Of a DNA stretch of 64,000 bases, positions 52,081-60,306 are shown piece by piece (within the stretch, counting starts at the first letter, position 1; each line of letters opens with the position of its first letter). Position numbers and translations under genes: made by a program. Under the pieces are notes generated by a model. It saw nothing but the letters and a program-made list of their open reading frames with translations. It searched no databases and was not told the origin of the DNA. The DNA comes from Nibribacter roseus (GTDB lineage Bacteria; Bacteroidota; Bacteroidia; Cytophagales; Hymenobacteraceae), in NCBI RefSeq assembly GCF_042662225.1, contig NZ_JBHSYQ010000015.1, positions 186,001 through 250,000 on the forward strand. The letters are read 5' to 3'.

Positions 52081-52824
52081 CTAATTTGTTAAAGAATCAT
52101 AGTGTTGAACAAGCGCCAGAATGGCGGCTTCGCGTGCTTTCCTGAACTGCAGCTTATTGGCTCTTGCAAATTTTTTCAGCTCCTTCTTTTTATCACTGAA
52201 AACTTTAAGTACCGATGATTTACTGTTGACCAGATAGAACTTTTTATTTTTTCCGATGTAGAATTTGTCTTTAGAGATGAACTTCTCTAGTTCTTTATTG
52301 TCTTCTATCACGTATTCGATCACTTTTCGTCTTTTGGCAAGTAAATCAGTTGCATTTCCGTTGTGCAGCACATCATAAAAACCAGTTGACAGAGAAGTAG
52401 AATCCTGTGCTATAACCCTTCTGAAATAGCGGTTATGTAAATTAAATTCTGAAATCTTTTCGCTTACTAGCTTTTGCTTCAGAAAGCCATTCATTTCAAT
52501 TACAACCTCATCTCGTACCACATCATAAAGCATGGGAACGTTGGCGTAAACCACACCGTCATATAGCACCTTGCCTGTAGCTACTTCGTCATGAAAGAAA
52601 TATTGATGACCGTCTCTATTCTGCTTTCTGTAATCAACGTACTGAGGCCCATTGAAAAGGTGAGACTGACTTTCTGTTGCCTTATGGAAGAGACTAACCG
52701 GGTAGGAAAGTAATTTTTGTGAAGAGAGAGTGTCTGCTGCATTATGTTGAGCAAACACGTTAGTCACTATAAATAGAGAGATGGTAGCCAACAGAATGAC
52801 TTTGGCTTCCGGCTTATGTAGCAT
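52081..52824 (-). CDS. Secreted protein of unknown function, first gene of the TonB operon
   Basis: 247 residues with a signal peptide (ILLATISLFIVTNVFAQ, cleavage near residue 25). The mature part is rich in Tyr, Phe and Lys, with LFNGPQYVDYRKQNRDGHQYF near residue 57 and a Lys-rich C-terminal half (SDKKKELKKFARANK). I recognise no named domain, but small proteins like this often lead Bacteroidetes receptor operons. It starts the operon, 36 bases upstream of the TonB receptor. Confidence 0.85.
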   Translation of the reverse strand: MLHKPEAKVILLATISLFIVTNVFAQHNAADTLSSQKLLSYPVSLFHKATESQSHLFNGPQYVDYRKQNRDGHQYFFHDEVATGKVLYDGVVYANVPMLYDVVRDEVVIEMNGFLKQKLVSEKISEFNLHNRYFRRVIAQDSTSLSTGFYDVLHNGNATDLLAKRRKVIEYVIEDNKELEKFISKDKFYIGKNKKFYLVNSKSSVLKVFSDKKKELKKFARANKLQFRKAREAAILALVQHYDSLTN

Positions 52825-53241
52825 TGAGAGGTACTGTTAAATAAAGGGTTATGCCCTCTCAAGTTATTATATTTTATTTAGATAAAAAATGAAGAAGCAA
52901 TTATTGCTGTTAAATAATATTAGACATTCAGTGATTGCTCAACAAAGGAATGGGTAGGGGCGAGAACAACTAATTTGCGGCACAAAAGAAAAAAGCTGAC
53001 GAAAATTCAACCGAAAGCTGGAGGCAGTAAGCAGGTACTGCACTTTTATAAAGAGATAAGACATTAATACTTTGAAGCGTCCGCACAGAAATCAGTAAAT
53101 TTTTGATAGATTTGGATAGAAATGAACTTGAATAGGGGAAGTTCAAGTTGCATCTGTTTCATTTAGAAAAAGTGCCTAATAAGCAGTACAAGGTTTTTTT
53201 GTACCTGTTTGGCTGCTTTTACTGAGCTACCTGTTGTTACT
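52825..53241. other. 417-bp divergent intergenic region
   Basis: AT-rich, lying between the TonB operon and the next gene. No gene and no exact TAnnTTTG box was found. It contains GAGAGG/CCTCTC (52828-52860), a small inverted pair close to the operon start, and GTACAAGG...TTGTAC near 53185. The promoters for both directions must lie here. Confidence 0.5.
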
Positions 53242-53646
53242 ATGGAATATTTTAAAAGTAACCTCATTACTATTGAGTACGATGAGGATAAAAAGCTGGC
53301 CCGTACAAAGTGGCATGGGTTTGCCAACAGCGAAGAATACCGCGAAATATTGGGAATTTATCTGCAGTTGGTTCGTGAAAAGGACGTGGTGCGTTGGATA
53401 GGAAACAATACAGATGCTAAAGCCATTCGACCGGCTGATCAAGAATGGACAGCCCGTGAGTGGGCGCCGGTTTTTTCAAGAGAGGGAAAAGTGCGCAAAA
53501 TGGCCGTAGTGGTAGCAAAAGATATCTTCAATAAAATGGCTGTTGAGAATCTTGTTGCCCGGAGCAATGACGTCATAAAGTTTGTGACTCATTTTTTCCC
53601 AGATGAACAAAATGCCTATGAATGGGTCATGAGCGAGGAGGCATAA
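53242..53646 (+). CDS. Small protein with SpoIIAA/STAS-like fold, function unknown
   Basis: 134 residues from the ATG at 53242; a TTG at 53209 would add 11 residues that look like non-coding sequence. The alternating strand/helix pattern (LITIEYDEDKKLARTKWHG, then VVRWIGNNTDAKAI and KMAVVVAKDIFNKMA) resembles STAS/SpoIIAA-like or CRAL-TRIO-type proteins that are common in Cytophagales. No catalytic residues are apparent. It is monocistronic with a terminator. Confidence 0.8.
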   Translation: MEYFKSNLITIEYDEDKKLARTKWHGFANSEEYREILGIYLQLVREKDVVRWIGNNTDAKAIRPADQEWTAREWAPVFSREGKVRKMAVVVAKDIFNKMAVENLVARSNDVIKFVTHFFPDEQNAYEWVMSEEA

Positions 53647-53668
53647 CGAATAAATCAACTGTATAAAG

Positions 53669-53707
53669 GCGCCCATTTTGCTTTGCAAGATGGGCGCTTC
53701 TGTTTTT
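53669..53707 (+). terminator. Terminator of the STAS-like protein gene
   Basis: Stem GCGCCCAT / ATGGGCGC with a 13-base loop, followed by TTCTGTTTTT, 22 bases past the stop codon. Confidence 0.7.
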
Positions 53708-53733
53708 AATTAGAAGCAGTGACAGTTCACAAT

Positions 53734-53764
53734 TTGTTGCCGAACTTAAATAGCGGTACTTTTG
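53734..53764 (+). promoter_or_regulatory. Promoter of the DUF3109 gene
   Basis: TTG at 53734-53736, a 20-base spacer and TACTTTTG at 53757-53764, an exact match to the Bacteroidetes consensus. The leader would be about 20 bases. Confidence 0.6.
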
Positions 53765-53789
53765 TCTTCTGATTTTAGGATAAACCTAC

Positions 53790-54365
53790 ATGATAGTTTT
53801 ACAGAATACCGTACTCTCTGATGACCTCAAAGACAAATTTTTTGTCTGCAATTTGGAGAAGTGCAAAGGAGCATGCTGTGTGGAAGGAGATATGGGCGCT
53901 CCGTTAGATAAAGATGAGCTGTCTATTCTAGCAGAGGTGTATGAGCAGGTTAAGCCGTATATGATGCCGGAAGGAGTGAAGGCAGTAGAGGAGCAAGGGC
54001 TGTATGTGGAGGATTGGGAAGGCGAGTTCTGCACCACCACAATTGGCAACCGTGAGTGCGCCTATGCTATTTATGATGAGAACCTTACCTTGAAATGCGC
54101 CATTGAACAAGCCTATTTAGACGGTAAGATTAACTGGAAGAAACCTATCTCGTGTCATTTATACCCTATCCGGATCACCAAGTACGATGGCTTTGAGGCC
54201 TTGAACTATGACCGTTGGGAAATCTGTAGCCCTGCCTGTGCCTTCGGCCAAGAGTTAGGAGTGCCTGTTTACAAATTCCTGCGTGAGCCTTTGATCCGCA
54301 AGTACGGTGAAGCCTGGTTTCAAGAGTTGGATGAAATGGTGTCTAACGAGGCTATTGCTAAATAG
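53790..54365 (+). CDS. DUF3109 family cysteine-rich protein
   Basis: 191 residues, cytoplasmic. Clustered cysteines, probably binding Zn or Fe: CNLEKCKGACC at about 20-30, then Cys in EFCTTT, NRECAY and TLKCAIE, CHLYP near 124, and CSPACAFG near 146. This is the YkgJ/DUF3109 pattern of a small metal-chelating domain, here extended at both ends. Function not known. Convergent with accC, with a strong hairpin between them. Confidence 0.92.
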   Translation: MIVLQNTVLSDDLKDKFFVCNLEKCKGACCVEGDMGAPLDKDELSILAEVYEQVKPYMMPEGVKAVEEQGLYVEDWEGEFCTTTIGNRECAYAIYDENLTLKCAIEQAYLDGKINWKKPISCHLYPIRITKYDGFEALNYDRWEICSPACAFGQELGVPVYKFLREPLIRKYGEAWFQELDEMVSNEAIAK

Positions 54366-54394
54366 ACTTTCTTATTTGTATAAATTCTTAAGTT

Positions 54395-54430
54395 GTTTTT
54401 GGCTAGTTTTCTGGAAAATAGGCTGAAAAC
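54395..54430. repeat. Dispersed 36-bp palindrome, copy 14
   Basis: Left arm GTTTTTGGCTAGTTTT, loop CTGG, right arm AAAATAGGCTGAAAAC; T opposite G at position 6 keeps a wobble pair. Convergent gap. Confidence 0.75.
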
Positions 54431-54449
54431 AGTGGCTTTTTAAACATAA

Positions 54450-54503
54450 ATAACTAAAAACAGCAAGGGCAGCCATTGAGCTGCCCTTGCTGTTTTTAGT
54501 TAT
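54450..54503. terminator. Bidirectional terminator between the DUF3109 gene and accC
   Basis: Perfect 23-base stem (ATAACTAAAAACAGCAAGG to GCAG) with an 8-base loop, ending 12 bases before the accC stop. AAAACAG/CTGTTTT arms again provide the A- and T-rich sides. Confidence 0.85.
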
Positions 54504-54515
54504 CACCTGAAAAAA

Positions 54516-55859
54516 TTAGACTTTGCTGAAATCGTAGCTGTCTAAGTAGCTAGTGGTGAAGTTTCCTGATTTAAAGCCCTCATCATCCATCATAGCCAAA
54601 TGGAAAGGTATGGTGGTTTTGATGCCTTCGATCACAAATTCGCTCAAAGCACGTTTCATTTTTACAATGGCTTCTTCGCGAGTTTGGGCACTCACAATCA
54701 GCTTGGCAATCATAGAATCATAGTTGGCCGGAATGGTGTAGCCCGCATATACGTGCGTATCTACCCGTACCCCGTGACCACCAGGTATGTGCAGTACGTT
54801 GATTTTTCCAGGACTCGGTCTAAAACCAGCCTTTGGATCTTCAGCGTTGATACGGCACTCAATGGCGTGCATCTGCGGGTAGTAGTTCTTACCAGAGATA
54901 GGTATGCCAGCCGCTACTTTGATCTGCTCCTTGATCAGGTCATAGTTCACTACTTCCTCCGTAATAGGATGCTCCACCTGAATACGGGTGTTCATTTCCA
55001 TGAAGTAGAAATCTTTGTGCTTGTCTACCAGGAACTCAATAGTCCCCACACCTTCGTAGTTGATGGCGGCGGCACCGGCAATGGCAGCCTGGCCCATGCG
55101 CTCCCGCAGGTCGTCATCAATAAACGGTGAAGGAGTCTCTTCAATTAATTTCTGGTGACGGCGCTGAATGCTGCAGTCGCGCTCAGACAAGTGGCACACT
55201 CTGCCATTTTGGTCGCCCACAATCTGAATCTCTATGTGGCGAGGCTCCTCTACGAACTTCTCCAGGTACATGCCATCGTTTCCGAAAGCAGCTTTGGCTT
55301 CCTGACGGGCATCGTTCCAGGCCTTGTCAAATTCCTCGGCAGATTTGATAATCCGCATACCGCGTCCACCGCCACCCGCTGTGGCTTTGATGATAACCGG
55401 ATATTTTATTTTGGCGGCTATTTTCTTACCCTGCTCAGCTGAAGTCAACAAGCCATCTGAACCCGGAATGGTAGGCACCCCGGCTTTTTTCATGGTGTCC
55501 TTGGCCGAGGCCTTGTCACCCATGGAGTTGATCATCTCCGGTGAGGCGCCAATAAACTTAATACCGTTTTCGGTGCAAATTCTTGAAAACTCAGCATTTT
55601 CAGACAAGAAACCGTAACCAGGGTGAATGGCATCGGCGTTGGTTATTTCAGCGGCGGCAATCAGGTTTGGGATGTTCAAGTAAGATTTGGCGCTAGGGGC
55701 GGGACCAATGCAAACAGCCTCATCTGCAAAACGTACGTGCAAGCTTTCTTTGTCTGCCGTGGAATAAACCGCTACCGTTTTGATTCCCATCTCTTTGCAC
55801 GTCCGGATAATCCTTAGTGCAATTTCGCCACGGTTGGCTATAAGTATTTTTTTGAACAC
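54516..55859 (-). CDS. accC: Acetyl-CoA carboxylase, biotin carboxylase subunit
   Basis: ATP-dependent carboxylation of the biotin on BCCP, first half-reaction of malonyl-CoA synthesis. 447 residues with the biotin carboxylase N domain (KILIANRGEIALRIIRTCKE), the ATP-grasp glycine loop (KATAGGGGRGMRI near residue 157), the catalytic EMNTRIQVEHPITE (about 286-299) and IECRINAEDP. It is the last gene of efp-accB-accC, set 278 bases from accB by a spacer filled with repeats. Confidence 0.98.
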   Translation of the reverse strand: MFKKILIANRGEIALRIIRTCKEMGIKTVAVYSTADKESLHVRFADEAVCIGPAPSAKSYLNIPNLIAAAEITNADAIHPGYGFLSENAEFSRICTENGIKFIGASPEMINSMGDKASAKDTMKKAGVPTIPGSDGLLTSAEQGKKIAAKIKYPVIIKATAGGGGRGMRIIKSAEEFDKAWNDARQEAKAAFGNDGMYLEKFVEEPRHIEIQIVGDQNGRVCHLSERDCSIQRRHQKLIEETPSPFIDDDLRERMGQAAIAGAAAINYEGVGTIEFLVDKHKDFYFMEMNTRIQVEHPITEEVVNYDLIKEQIKVAAGIPISGKNYYPQMHAIECRINAEDPKAGFRPSPGKINVLHIPGGHGVRVDTHVYAGYTIPANYDSMIAKLIVSAQTREEAIVKMKRALSEFVIEGIKTTIPFHLAMMDDEGFKSGNFTTSYLDSYDFSKV

Positions 55860-55867
55860 TTCTTTTT

Positions 55868-55900
55868 TAATTAAAAATTAGAAATTAAGAATTAAAAATT
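55868..55900. repeat. AT-rich repeat before accC
   Basis: A run of AATTAAAAATTAGAAATT and AAGAATTAAAAATT words, matching those in the sdhA-sdhB spacer. It lies directly upstream of the accC start. Confidence 0.6.
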
Positions 55901-55979
55901 GAAGAACCTGTCTCACTTGCTTGCTCAGTACTCTTACCTTTTATGTTAAAAGTAGCTAGCCAACGGCTCCTGAATTTTT

Positions 55980-56015
55980 GTTTTAGGCTTGTTTTCAGAA
56001 AATTATGCCTAAAAT
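55980..56015. repeat. Dispersed 36-bp palindrome, copy 15
   Basis: Left arm GTTTTAGGCTTGTTTT, loop CAG, right arm AAAATTATGCCTAAAAT. It is in the middle of the accB-accC spacer, so it lies inside a likely operon. Confidence 0.7.
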
Positions 56016-56110
56016 GGAACAACCCAATTAAATATTAATCTCACTAGGTTAGGAAGGAGCCTTAACAGGTTCACTTGAAACAAAAATTATGAAGAGATAC
56101 CCCCCTTCAT

Positions 56111-56136
56111 AATTCTTAATTTTTAATTCATAATTA
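56111..56136. repeat. AT-rich repeat after accB
   Basis: AATTCTTAATTTTTAATT and following bases mirror the AT-rich run at 55868-55900 across the spacer (11-base exact inverted match AATTAAGAATT). It ends just before the accB stop. Confidence 0.55.
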
Positions 56137-56137
56137 G

Positions 56138-56632
56138 TTAGCTTGGGTCTACCAAGAATAAAGGCTGGTCATACTCTACCGGTGAGGCGTTGTCTACCAA
56201 CACTTTCACAATTTTACCTGAAACCTCAGATTCAATTTCATTGAACAGTTTCATAGCCTCAATAATACAGATTACCTGTCCTTTTTTCACTTCGTCACCT
56301 ACGTTTACAAAAACAGGTTTATCAGGACTGGCAGAGCGGTACAAGGTACCTATCATAGGAGCTTTGATGGTTATGTATTTGCTGGTGTCATCGGCGGCAG
56401 GTTGAGCAGGGGCCGATGGAGTGGCAGGAGCAGCTGGTGGCTGTGGTGCTGCCGCCTGAGGAGCCGCTACAGGTGCTGGTGCTGCCTGCTGGGCTGGAGC
56501 CGCTGAATATTTTACCTTTTGGCTCGCTTCACGTTGAACTGAGATCTTGAACTCTTCAGTCTCAATGTCTACTTTGTTCAGGCCTGATTTCGCGATGAAA
56601 TCAATCAGTTCTTGAATTTCTTTTGCTTTCAT
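56138..56632 (-). CDS. accB: Acetyl-CoA carboxylase, biotin carboxyl carrier protein
   Basis: Carries biotin between carboxylase and carboxyltransferase. 164 residues: a small N-terminal domain (1-40), an Ala/Pro-rich flexible linker (about 43-80) and the biotinyl domain (85-164) with the target Lys128 in IIEAMKLFNEIE. The thumb-like SASPDKPVF segment precedes it. It starts 4 bases after efp, in the same transcript. Confidence 0.98.
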   Translation of the reverse strand: MKAKEIQELIDFIAKSGLNKVDIETEEFKISVQREASQKVKYSAAPAQQAAPAPVAAPQAAAPQPPAAPATPSAPAQPAADDTSKYITIKAPMIGTLYRSASPDKPVFVNVGDEVKKGQVICIIEAMKLFNEIESEVSGKIVKVLVDNASPVEYDQPLFLVDPS

Positions 56633-56636
56633 AGTC

Positions 56637-57200
56637 TTATTTTACTCGTTCAGCATATGTGTAGGTACGCGTATCTACTTTAATTTTCTCATCCTGGCCA
56701 ATAAACAGAGGCACTGAAATAGTAGCGCCTGTTTCTACTGTGGCTGGCTTTGAGGCGTTGGTGGCGGTGTCACCTTTTATGCCTGGCTCAGTATAGGTAA
56801 TGGTTAACTCAACATAAGTAGGCAACTCAGCGGTAAGCGGTGTCTCGGTTTCAGCGTGGAACAAGATCGTTACTTCCTGACCCTCTTTCATGAGATCCGC
56901 AAACGGCACCATTTTCTCTTCCAGGACCACTTGCTCAAAAGACTCCATATCCATGAAGTTGTAGCCGTAGTCGTCTTTGTAGATAAACTGGTGAGGGCGC
57001 TGCTCCACCCGGGCAGTAGTTACTTTTACACCTGCAGTAAAGGTATTGTCTACTACTTTACCGGTTTTAATGTTTTTTAATTTTGTACGAACGAAAGCTG
57101 GTCCTTTGCCTGGTTTCACGTGCTGAAACTCAGATATGATCCATAAGTCGCCGTTAAATTCAATGCATAGCCCGTTGCGGAAATCAGCGGTAGTTGCCAT
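56637..57200 (-). CDS. efp: Translation elongation factor P
   Basis: Relieves ribosome stalling at polyproline. 187 residues in three beta-barrel domains; the loop that reaches the peptidyl centre reads KPGKGPAF with Lys32 at the tip, and domain III carries the signature after VELTITYTEPGIKGDT. No EpmA/EpmB, EarP or YmfI-type modifying gene is in the window, so any modification of the Lys is unknown. The efp-accB-accC order is common in Bacteroidetes and other bacteria. Confidence 0.98.
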   Translation of the reverse strand: MATTADFRNGLCIEFNGDLWIISEFQHVKPGKGPAFVRTKLKNIKTGKVVDNTFTAGVKVTTARVEQRPHQFIYKDDYGYNFMDMESFEQVVLEEKMVPFADLMKEGQEVTILFHAETETPLTAELPTYVELTITYTEPGIKGDTATNASKPATVETGATISVPLFIGQDEKIKVDTRTYTYAERVK

Positions 57201-57259
57201 AGCGTTTTTTTAGAGTCGTTTAAAATGTTGCGGAGGATATGCCTCTTTGATAACATAAA

Positions 57260-57287
57260 AAAATTCGGCCAAAGATAGCCGAATTTT
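57260..57287 (-). terminator. Terminator of the DUF177-rpmF-plsX-fabH operon
   Basis: Ten-base stem AAAATTCGGC / GCCGAATTTT (8-base loop) between fabH and efp, flanked by A- and T-runs, separating the two operons. Confidence 0.75.
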
Positions 57288-57325
57288 CTGATAGATTCTT
57301 AACTGAAGCTGAAAAAGGGAAGGGC

Positions 57326-58324
57326 TTATTTAGGGTCGTAAGCCCACTTCAAATAAATAGCACCCCAGGTAAAGCCGCCGCCAAAGGCAGCCAAAATCAA
57401 GTTATCGCCTTTTTTTAGTTGGTTTTCATACTCCCAGAGGCACAGCGGAATAGTACCGCTGGTGGTGTTGCCGTAACGTTCAATGTTTAGCATTACTTTC
57501 TCAGGACCCACACCCATACGGTTAGCGGTGGCGTCTATGATACGCTTGTTGGCTTGGTGTGGCACCAACCAGGCTATGTCTTCATGGGTAAGGTTGTTGC
57601 GTTCCATAACCTCGGCAGAAACATCGGCCATGCCTTTCACAGCGAACTTAAATACCTGTTGCCCTTCCTGAAAAGCGAAGTGCTCTCGGTTGGCAACGGT
57701 TTCAGCGGTGGCAGGTCTGCGGCTTCCGCCGGCTTTCATGTGCAGGAATTGAGCTCCAGTACCGTCTGACTTTAAAATACTGTCTTGTACGCCTAAGCCT
57801 TCGGTATTCGGCTCTAGCATCACGCATCCGCCCCCATCTCCGAAGATGATACAGGTAGCGCGGTCTGTATAATCTACAATGGCCGACATTTTATCGGCAC
57901 CTACCACAATTACTTTTTTGTATTTGCCAGTTTCAATGAACTGTGCACCGGTAGAAAGAGCAAACAAGAAACCTGAGCAAGCTGCCTGCAGGTCATAGCC
58001 AAAAGCATTCACCGCACCTACTTCGGCGCAGATAATGTTGGCAGTAGCAGGGAACACCATGTCTGGAGTGGTAGTGGCGCAAATGAGCATATCCACCTCT
58101 TCGGGCTTGGTGTTGGTTTTTTTGAGCAAGTCAAGCACCGCCGGAATAGCAATGGCTGAGGTGCCTTGGTTTTCACCTTTTAGAATACGCCTTTCTTTGA
58201 TACCTGTCCGGCTAACAATCCATTCGTCGTTGGTTTCAACATAAGTCTCCAACTCTTGGTTTGTTAAGACATAGTCAGGGGCATATCCGCTCACCCCAGT
58301 GATAGCGGCGGTAATCTTACTCAT
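57326..58324 (-). CDS. fabH: 3-oxoacyl-ACP synthase III (FabH)
   Basis: Condenses acetyl-CoA or branched acyl-CoA with malonyl-ACP to start fatty-acid chains. 332 residues from ATG 58324 (MSKITAAITGVSGY). Catalytic triad Cys116 (AACSGF), His256 (VPHQANKR) and Asn286 (RYGNTTSG). The frame is open upstream to 58462 but would overlap plsX, so I reject that longer start. It lies 28 bases after plsX, the usual partner. Confidence 0.97.
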   Translation of the reverse strand: MSKITAAITGVSGYAPDYVLTNQELETYVETNDEWIVSRTGIKERRILKGENQGTSAIAIPAVLDLLKKTNTKPEEVDMLICATTTPDMVFPATANIICAEVGAVNAFGYDLQAACSGFLFALSTGAQFIETGKYKKVIVVGADKMSAIVDYTDRATCIIFGDGGGCVMLEPNTEGLGVQDSILKSDGTGAQFLHMKAGGSRRPATAETVANREHFAFQEGQQVFKFAVKGMADVSAEVMERNNLTHEDIAWLVPHQANKRIIDATANRMGVGPEKVMLNIERYGNTTSGTIPLCLWEYENQLKKGDNLILAAFGGGFTWGAIYLKWAYDPK

Positions 58325-58352
58325 ATCAGTTTGATGGGTTGTGTGGGGCCAA

Positions 58353-59294
58353 TTAGGCGCTAAAGTATTTTCTGAATTTCTCTGAAATGTGCGACTCTGC
58401 CATTTTATGAGCCAGGTGCACCATGTTGCAGATAGCTGTTGGGCTGGACACGCCGTGACCAATCACGGCATTACCGTTCACGCCTAATACAGGGCTACCG
58501 CCTACTGCCTCATAGTTGAAGCGGTCAAAGAAAGGGTCAGTGATGTTTTTTTCGCGGAGGATGTCATAGATAGACTCCGCCATTTTCAAAATGACATTAC
58601 CGGTAAAGCCGTCACACACAATTACGTCGGCCTTGTCGTTAAACAGGTCGCGTCCTTCAATGTTGCCGATAAAGTTGATGGATTTGTTTTCCTTGAGAAG
58701 CTTGTGGGCTGGCTGGGTCACCATGGTGCCTTTGCCTTCTTCTTCGCCCAAGTTCATAAGACCTACCCGTGGTTTTTTTATATCCAGCAGGTTCTCAGCA
58801 CAGATGGAGCCGATTTCTCCAAACTGCTCCAGTACTTCTGGTTTACAGTCGGCAATGGCACCCACATCTAACAAAACGCCATACCCTCCCGATAGTTTAG
58901 GTATGAAGCTGGCTAGCGCAGGCCTTAAAATACCCTCCACCTGCTTTACGCTAAAAATAGCACCTACCAGCATGGCACCGGTGTTGCCGGCACTGCAAAA
59001 GGCATCTACTTTCTTGGTGGCCAGCATTCCATAGCCCACAGCTATGCTTGAATCTGGCTTTTGGGTGAGGGCTTTGGTAGGGTGTTCACCCATCCCAATG
59101 ACTTGAGATGCGTGAACAACCTGTACTCTGGAACCGGTATAGCCGTGCTTTTGCAGGAGGTTTTTAACTGTGTCTTCATCTCCAATAAGGAAAATCTGTA
59201 CATCATTCGTCAAAGTCTCAGCCGCCAAAAGTGCGCCTTCTACAACTGCCTCGGGGGCGAAATCGCCTCCCATTGCATCCAGAGCTATTTTCAT
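58353..59294 (-). CDS. plsX: Phosphate acyltransferase PlsX
   Basis: Makes acyl-phosphate from acyl-ACP for phospholipid synthesis. 313 residues starting MKIALDAMGGDFAPE, the conserved PlsX opening, with GMGEHPTKAL, LSGGYGVLLDVGA and ICNMVHLAH further on. Peripheral membrane protein. It lies 64 bases downstream of rpmF in the widely conserved DUF177-rpmF-plsX-fabH order. Confidence 0.98.
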   Translation of the reverse strand: MKIALDAMGGDFAPEAVVEGALLAAETLTNDVQIFLIGDEDTVKNLLQKHGYTGSRVQVVHASQVIGMGEHPTKALTQKPDSSIAVGYGMLATKKVDAFCSAGNTGAMLVGAIFSVKQVEGILRPALASFIPKLSGGYGVLLDVGAIADCKPEVLEQFGEIGSICAENLLDIKKPRVGLMNLGEEEGKGTMVTQPAHKLLKENKSINFIGNIEGRDLFNDKADVIVCDGFTGNVILKMAESIYDILREKNITDPFFDRFNYEAVGGSPVLGVNGNAVIGHGVSSPTAICNMVHLAHKMAESHISEKFRKYFSA

Positions 59295-59358
59295 GTAATC
59301 GTATTTTCGTAAATTATCCTACAAGTAACTAAAATAAAGCCTGAAACAGCAAGCTTTA

Positions 59359-59553
59359 TTAAGCAACAGAGGCATAATTTTTAATAGCCACTTTACCGTT
59401 GTGGTATAAGTCGCCGTCTACTACATACGCTCTGTGGTACTGATGCACCTCGCCAGTGGTTGGGCAAGTGGCAATAGTTTTCTCAGTAAGCTTGTAGTGC
59501 GTTCTTCTCTTATCTCTTCTGGTTTTGGAGATTTTTCGCTTTGGATGTGCCAT
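59359..59553 (-). CDS. rpmF: 50S ribosomal protein L32
   Basis: 64 residues, highly basic, opening MAHPKRKISKTRRDKRRTH. In many L32 proteins two Cys pairs bind zinc; here only one Cys (ATCPTTGEVHQYHRAY) remains, so it is the zinc-free form. It starts 32 bases after the DUF177 gene. A hairpin AATAAAGC/GCTTTATT (59333-59360) straddles its stop codon and could trim or stabilise the message between rpmF and plsX. Confidence 0.97.
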   Translation of the reverse strand: MAHPKRKISKTRRDKRRTHYKLTEKTIATCPTTGEVHQYHRAYVVDGDLYHNGKVAIKNYASVA

Positions 59554-59585
59554 CTCGGGTAATTATTACAAATTGGTTTAGAAAC

Positions 59586-60137
59586 TTATTTTAAATTCTT
59601 AAGGGCGGCGAATCTGGGGTCAACAGGCCCGTCTTCATCATCGTCGTCCTCATCTTCATCAACTGGGCCGGTAGAGTAAATCAAAAGGCCTTCGGCCTCT
59701 GGGTCCTCTTCTAGCTCCTTGTCTTCTTCTACAAACCGGGGGTGCAGTTTTTTCATGGGTACTGCCAGACCTATATAATCATACAGGTGTTGGGCCACAT
59801 TGATATACTGCGTCTCCGGTACTATCTGCAGCACGTTCACATCCAGTTCCAAGTCTTCCTGGCCGTAGCGAACGAGCAGCGTTTGGTAAACATCCATCGG
59901 ATAGTCAAAATCCTCCAGGCTGCGGTCACAGTTCAGAGTGACGTTGCCTTTGATATGGAAGTTAAACTGCAAAAGAAGCTCCGACTTATCCAGCGTTACG
60001 TCCGCCTTTAAATTGCCGCCCTGGATTAACTCCTGGTCAAACAACTCAAAGAAGCGGTTATCTAAATCAAACTCATAGACGTGGCTCTTGTTGCCAAGCT
60101 TCACGAGATTGATGTCGTATTTCTTAATCTCCTTCAC
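59586..60137 (-). CDS. DUF177 (YceD-like) protein
   Basis: 183 residues from a GTG start. The DUF177 core (GNVTLNCDRSLEDFDYPMDVY, near residues 65-85) is present, but the usual second Cys is missing. The C-terminus is very acidic (DEDEDDDDEDG). In bacteria and plastids the family is linked to 23S rRNA processing and accumulation. Gene order before rpmF is conserved across phyla. Confidence 0.92.
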   Translation of the reverse strand: MKEIKKYDINLVKLGNKSHVYEFDLDNRFFELFDQELIQGGNLKADVTLDKSELLLQFNFHIKGNVTLNCDRSLEDFDYPMDVYQTLLVRYGQEDLELDVNVLQIVPETQYINVAQHLYDYIGLAVPMKKLHPRFVEEDKELEEDPEAEGLLIYSTGPVDEDEDDDDEDGPVDPRFAALKNLK

Positions 60138-60160
60138 GTTGCCTCTTTTTTTGCAAGTCG

Positions 60161-60190
60161 CAAAATTAGCAAGAATATTCGAATAGTAAA
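60161..60190 (-). promoter_or_regulatory. Candidate promoter of the DUF177-rpmF-plsX-fabH operon
   Basis: On the minus strand TTT (one off TTG, 60188-60190), 19-base spacer and TAATTTTG (60161-60168). The leader would be about 18 bases. Confidence 0.5.
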
Positions 60191-60227
60191 ATACAAATGC
60201 CTTTTTTGCGACGGGTTGAACAATAAT

Positions 60228-60263
60228 GTTTTCGCTTTGCTTTTGGGAAAACAGGCGGAAAAC
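60228..60263. repeat. Dispersed 36-bp palindrome, copy 16
   Basis: Left arm GTTTTCGCTTTGCTTTT, right arm AAAACAGGCGGAAAAC. C at position 6 is matched by G in the right arm, so pairing is kept. Confidence 0.7.
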
Positions 60264-60306
60264 AAGACTAGTTCATAATGAGGGAGATAAGTGTCTTTGA
60301 AATTGT

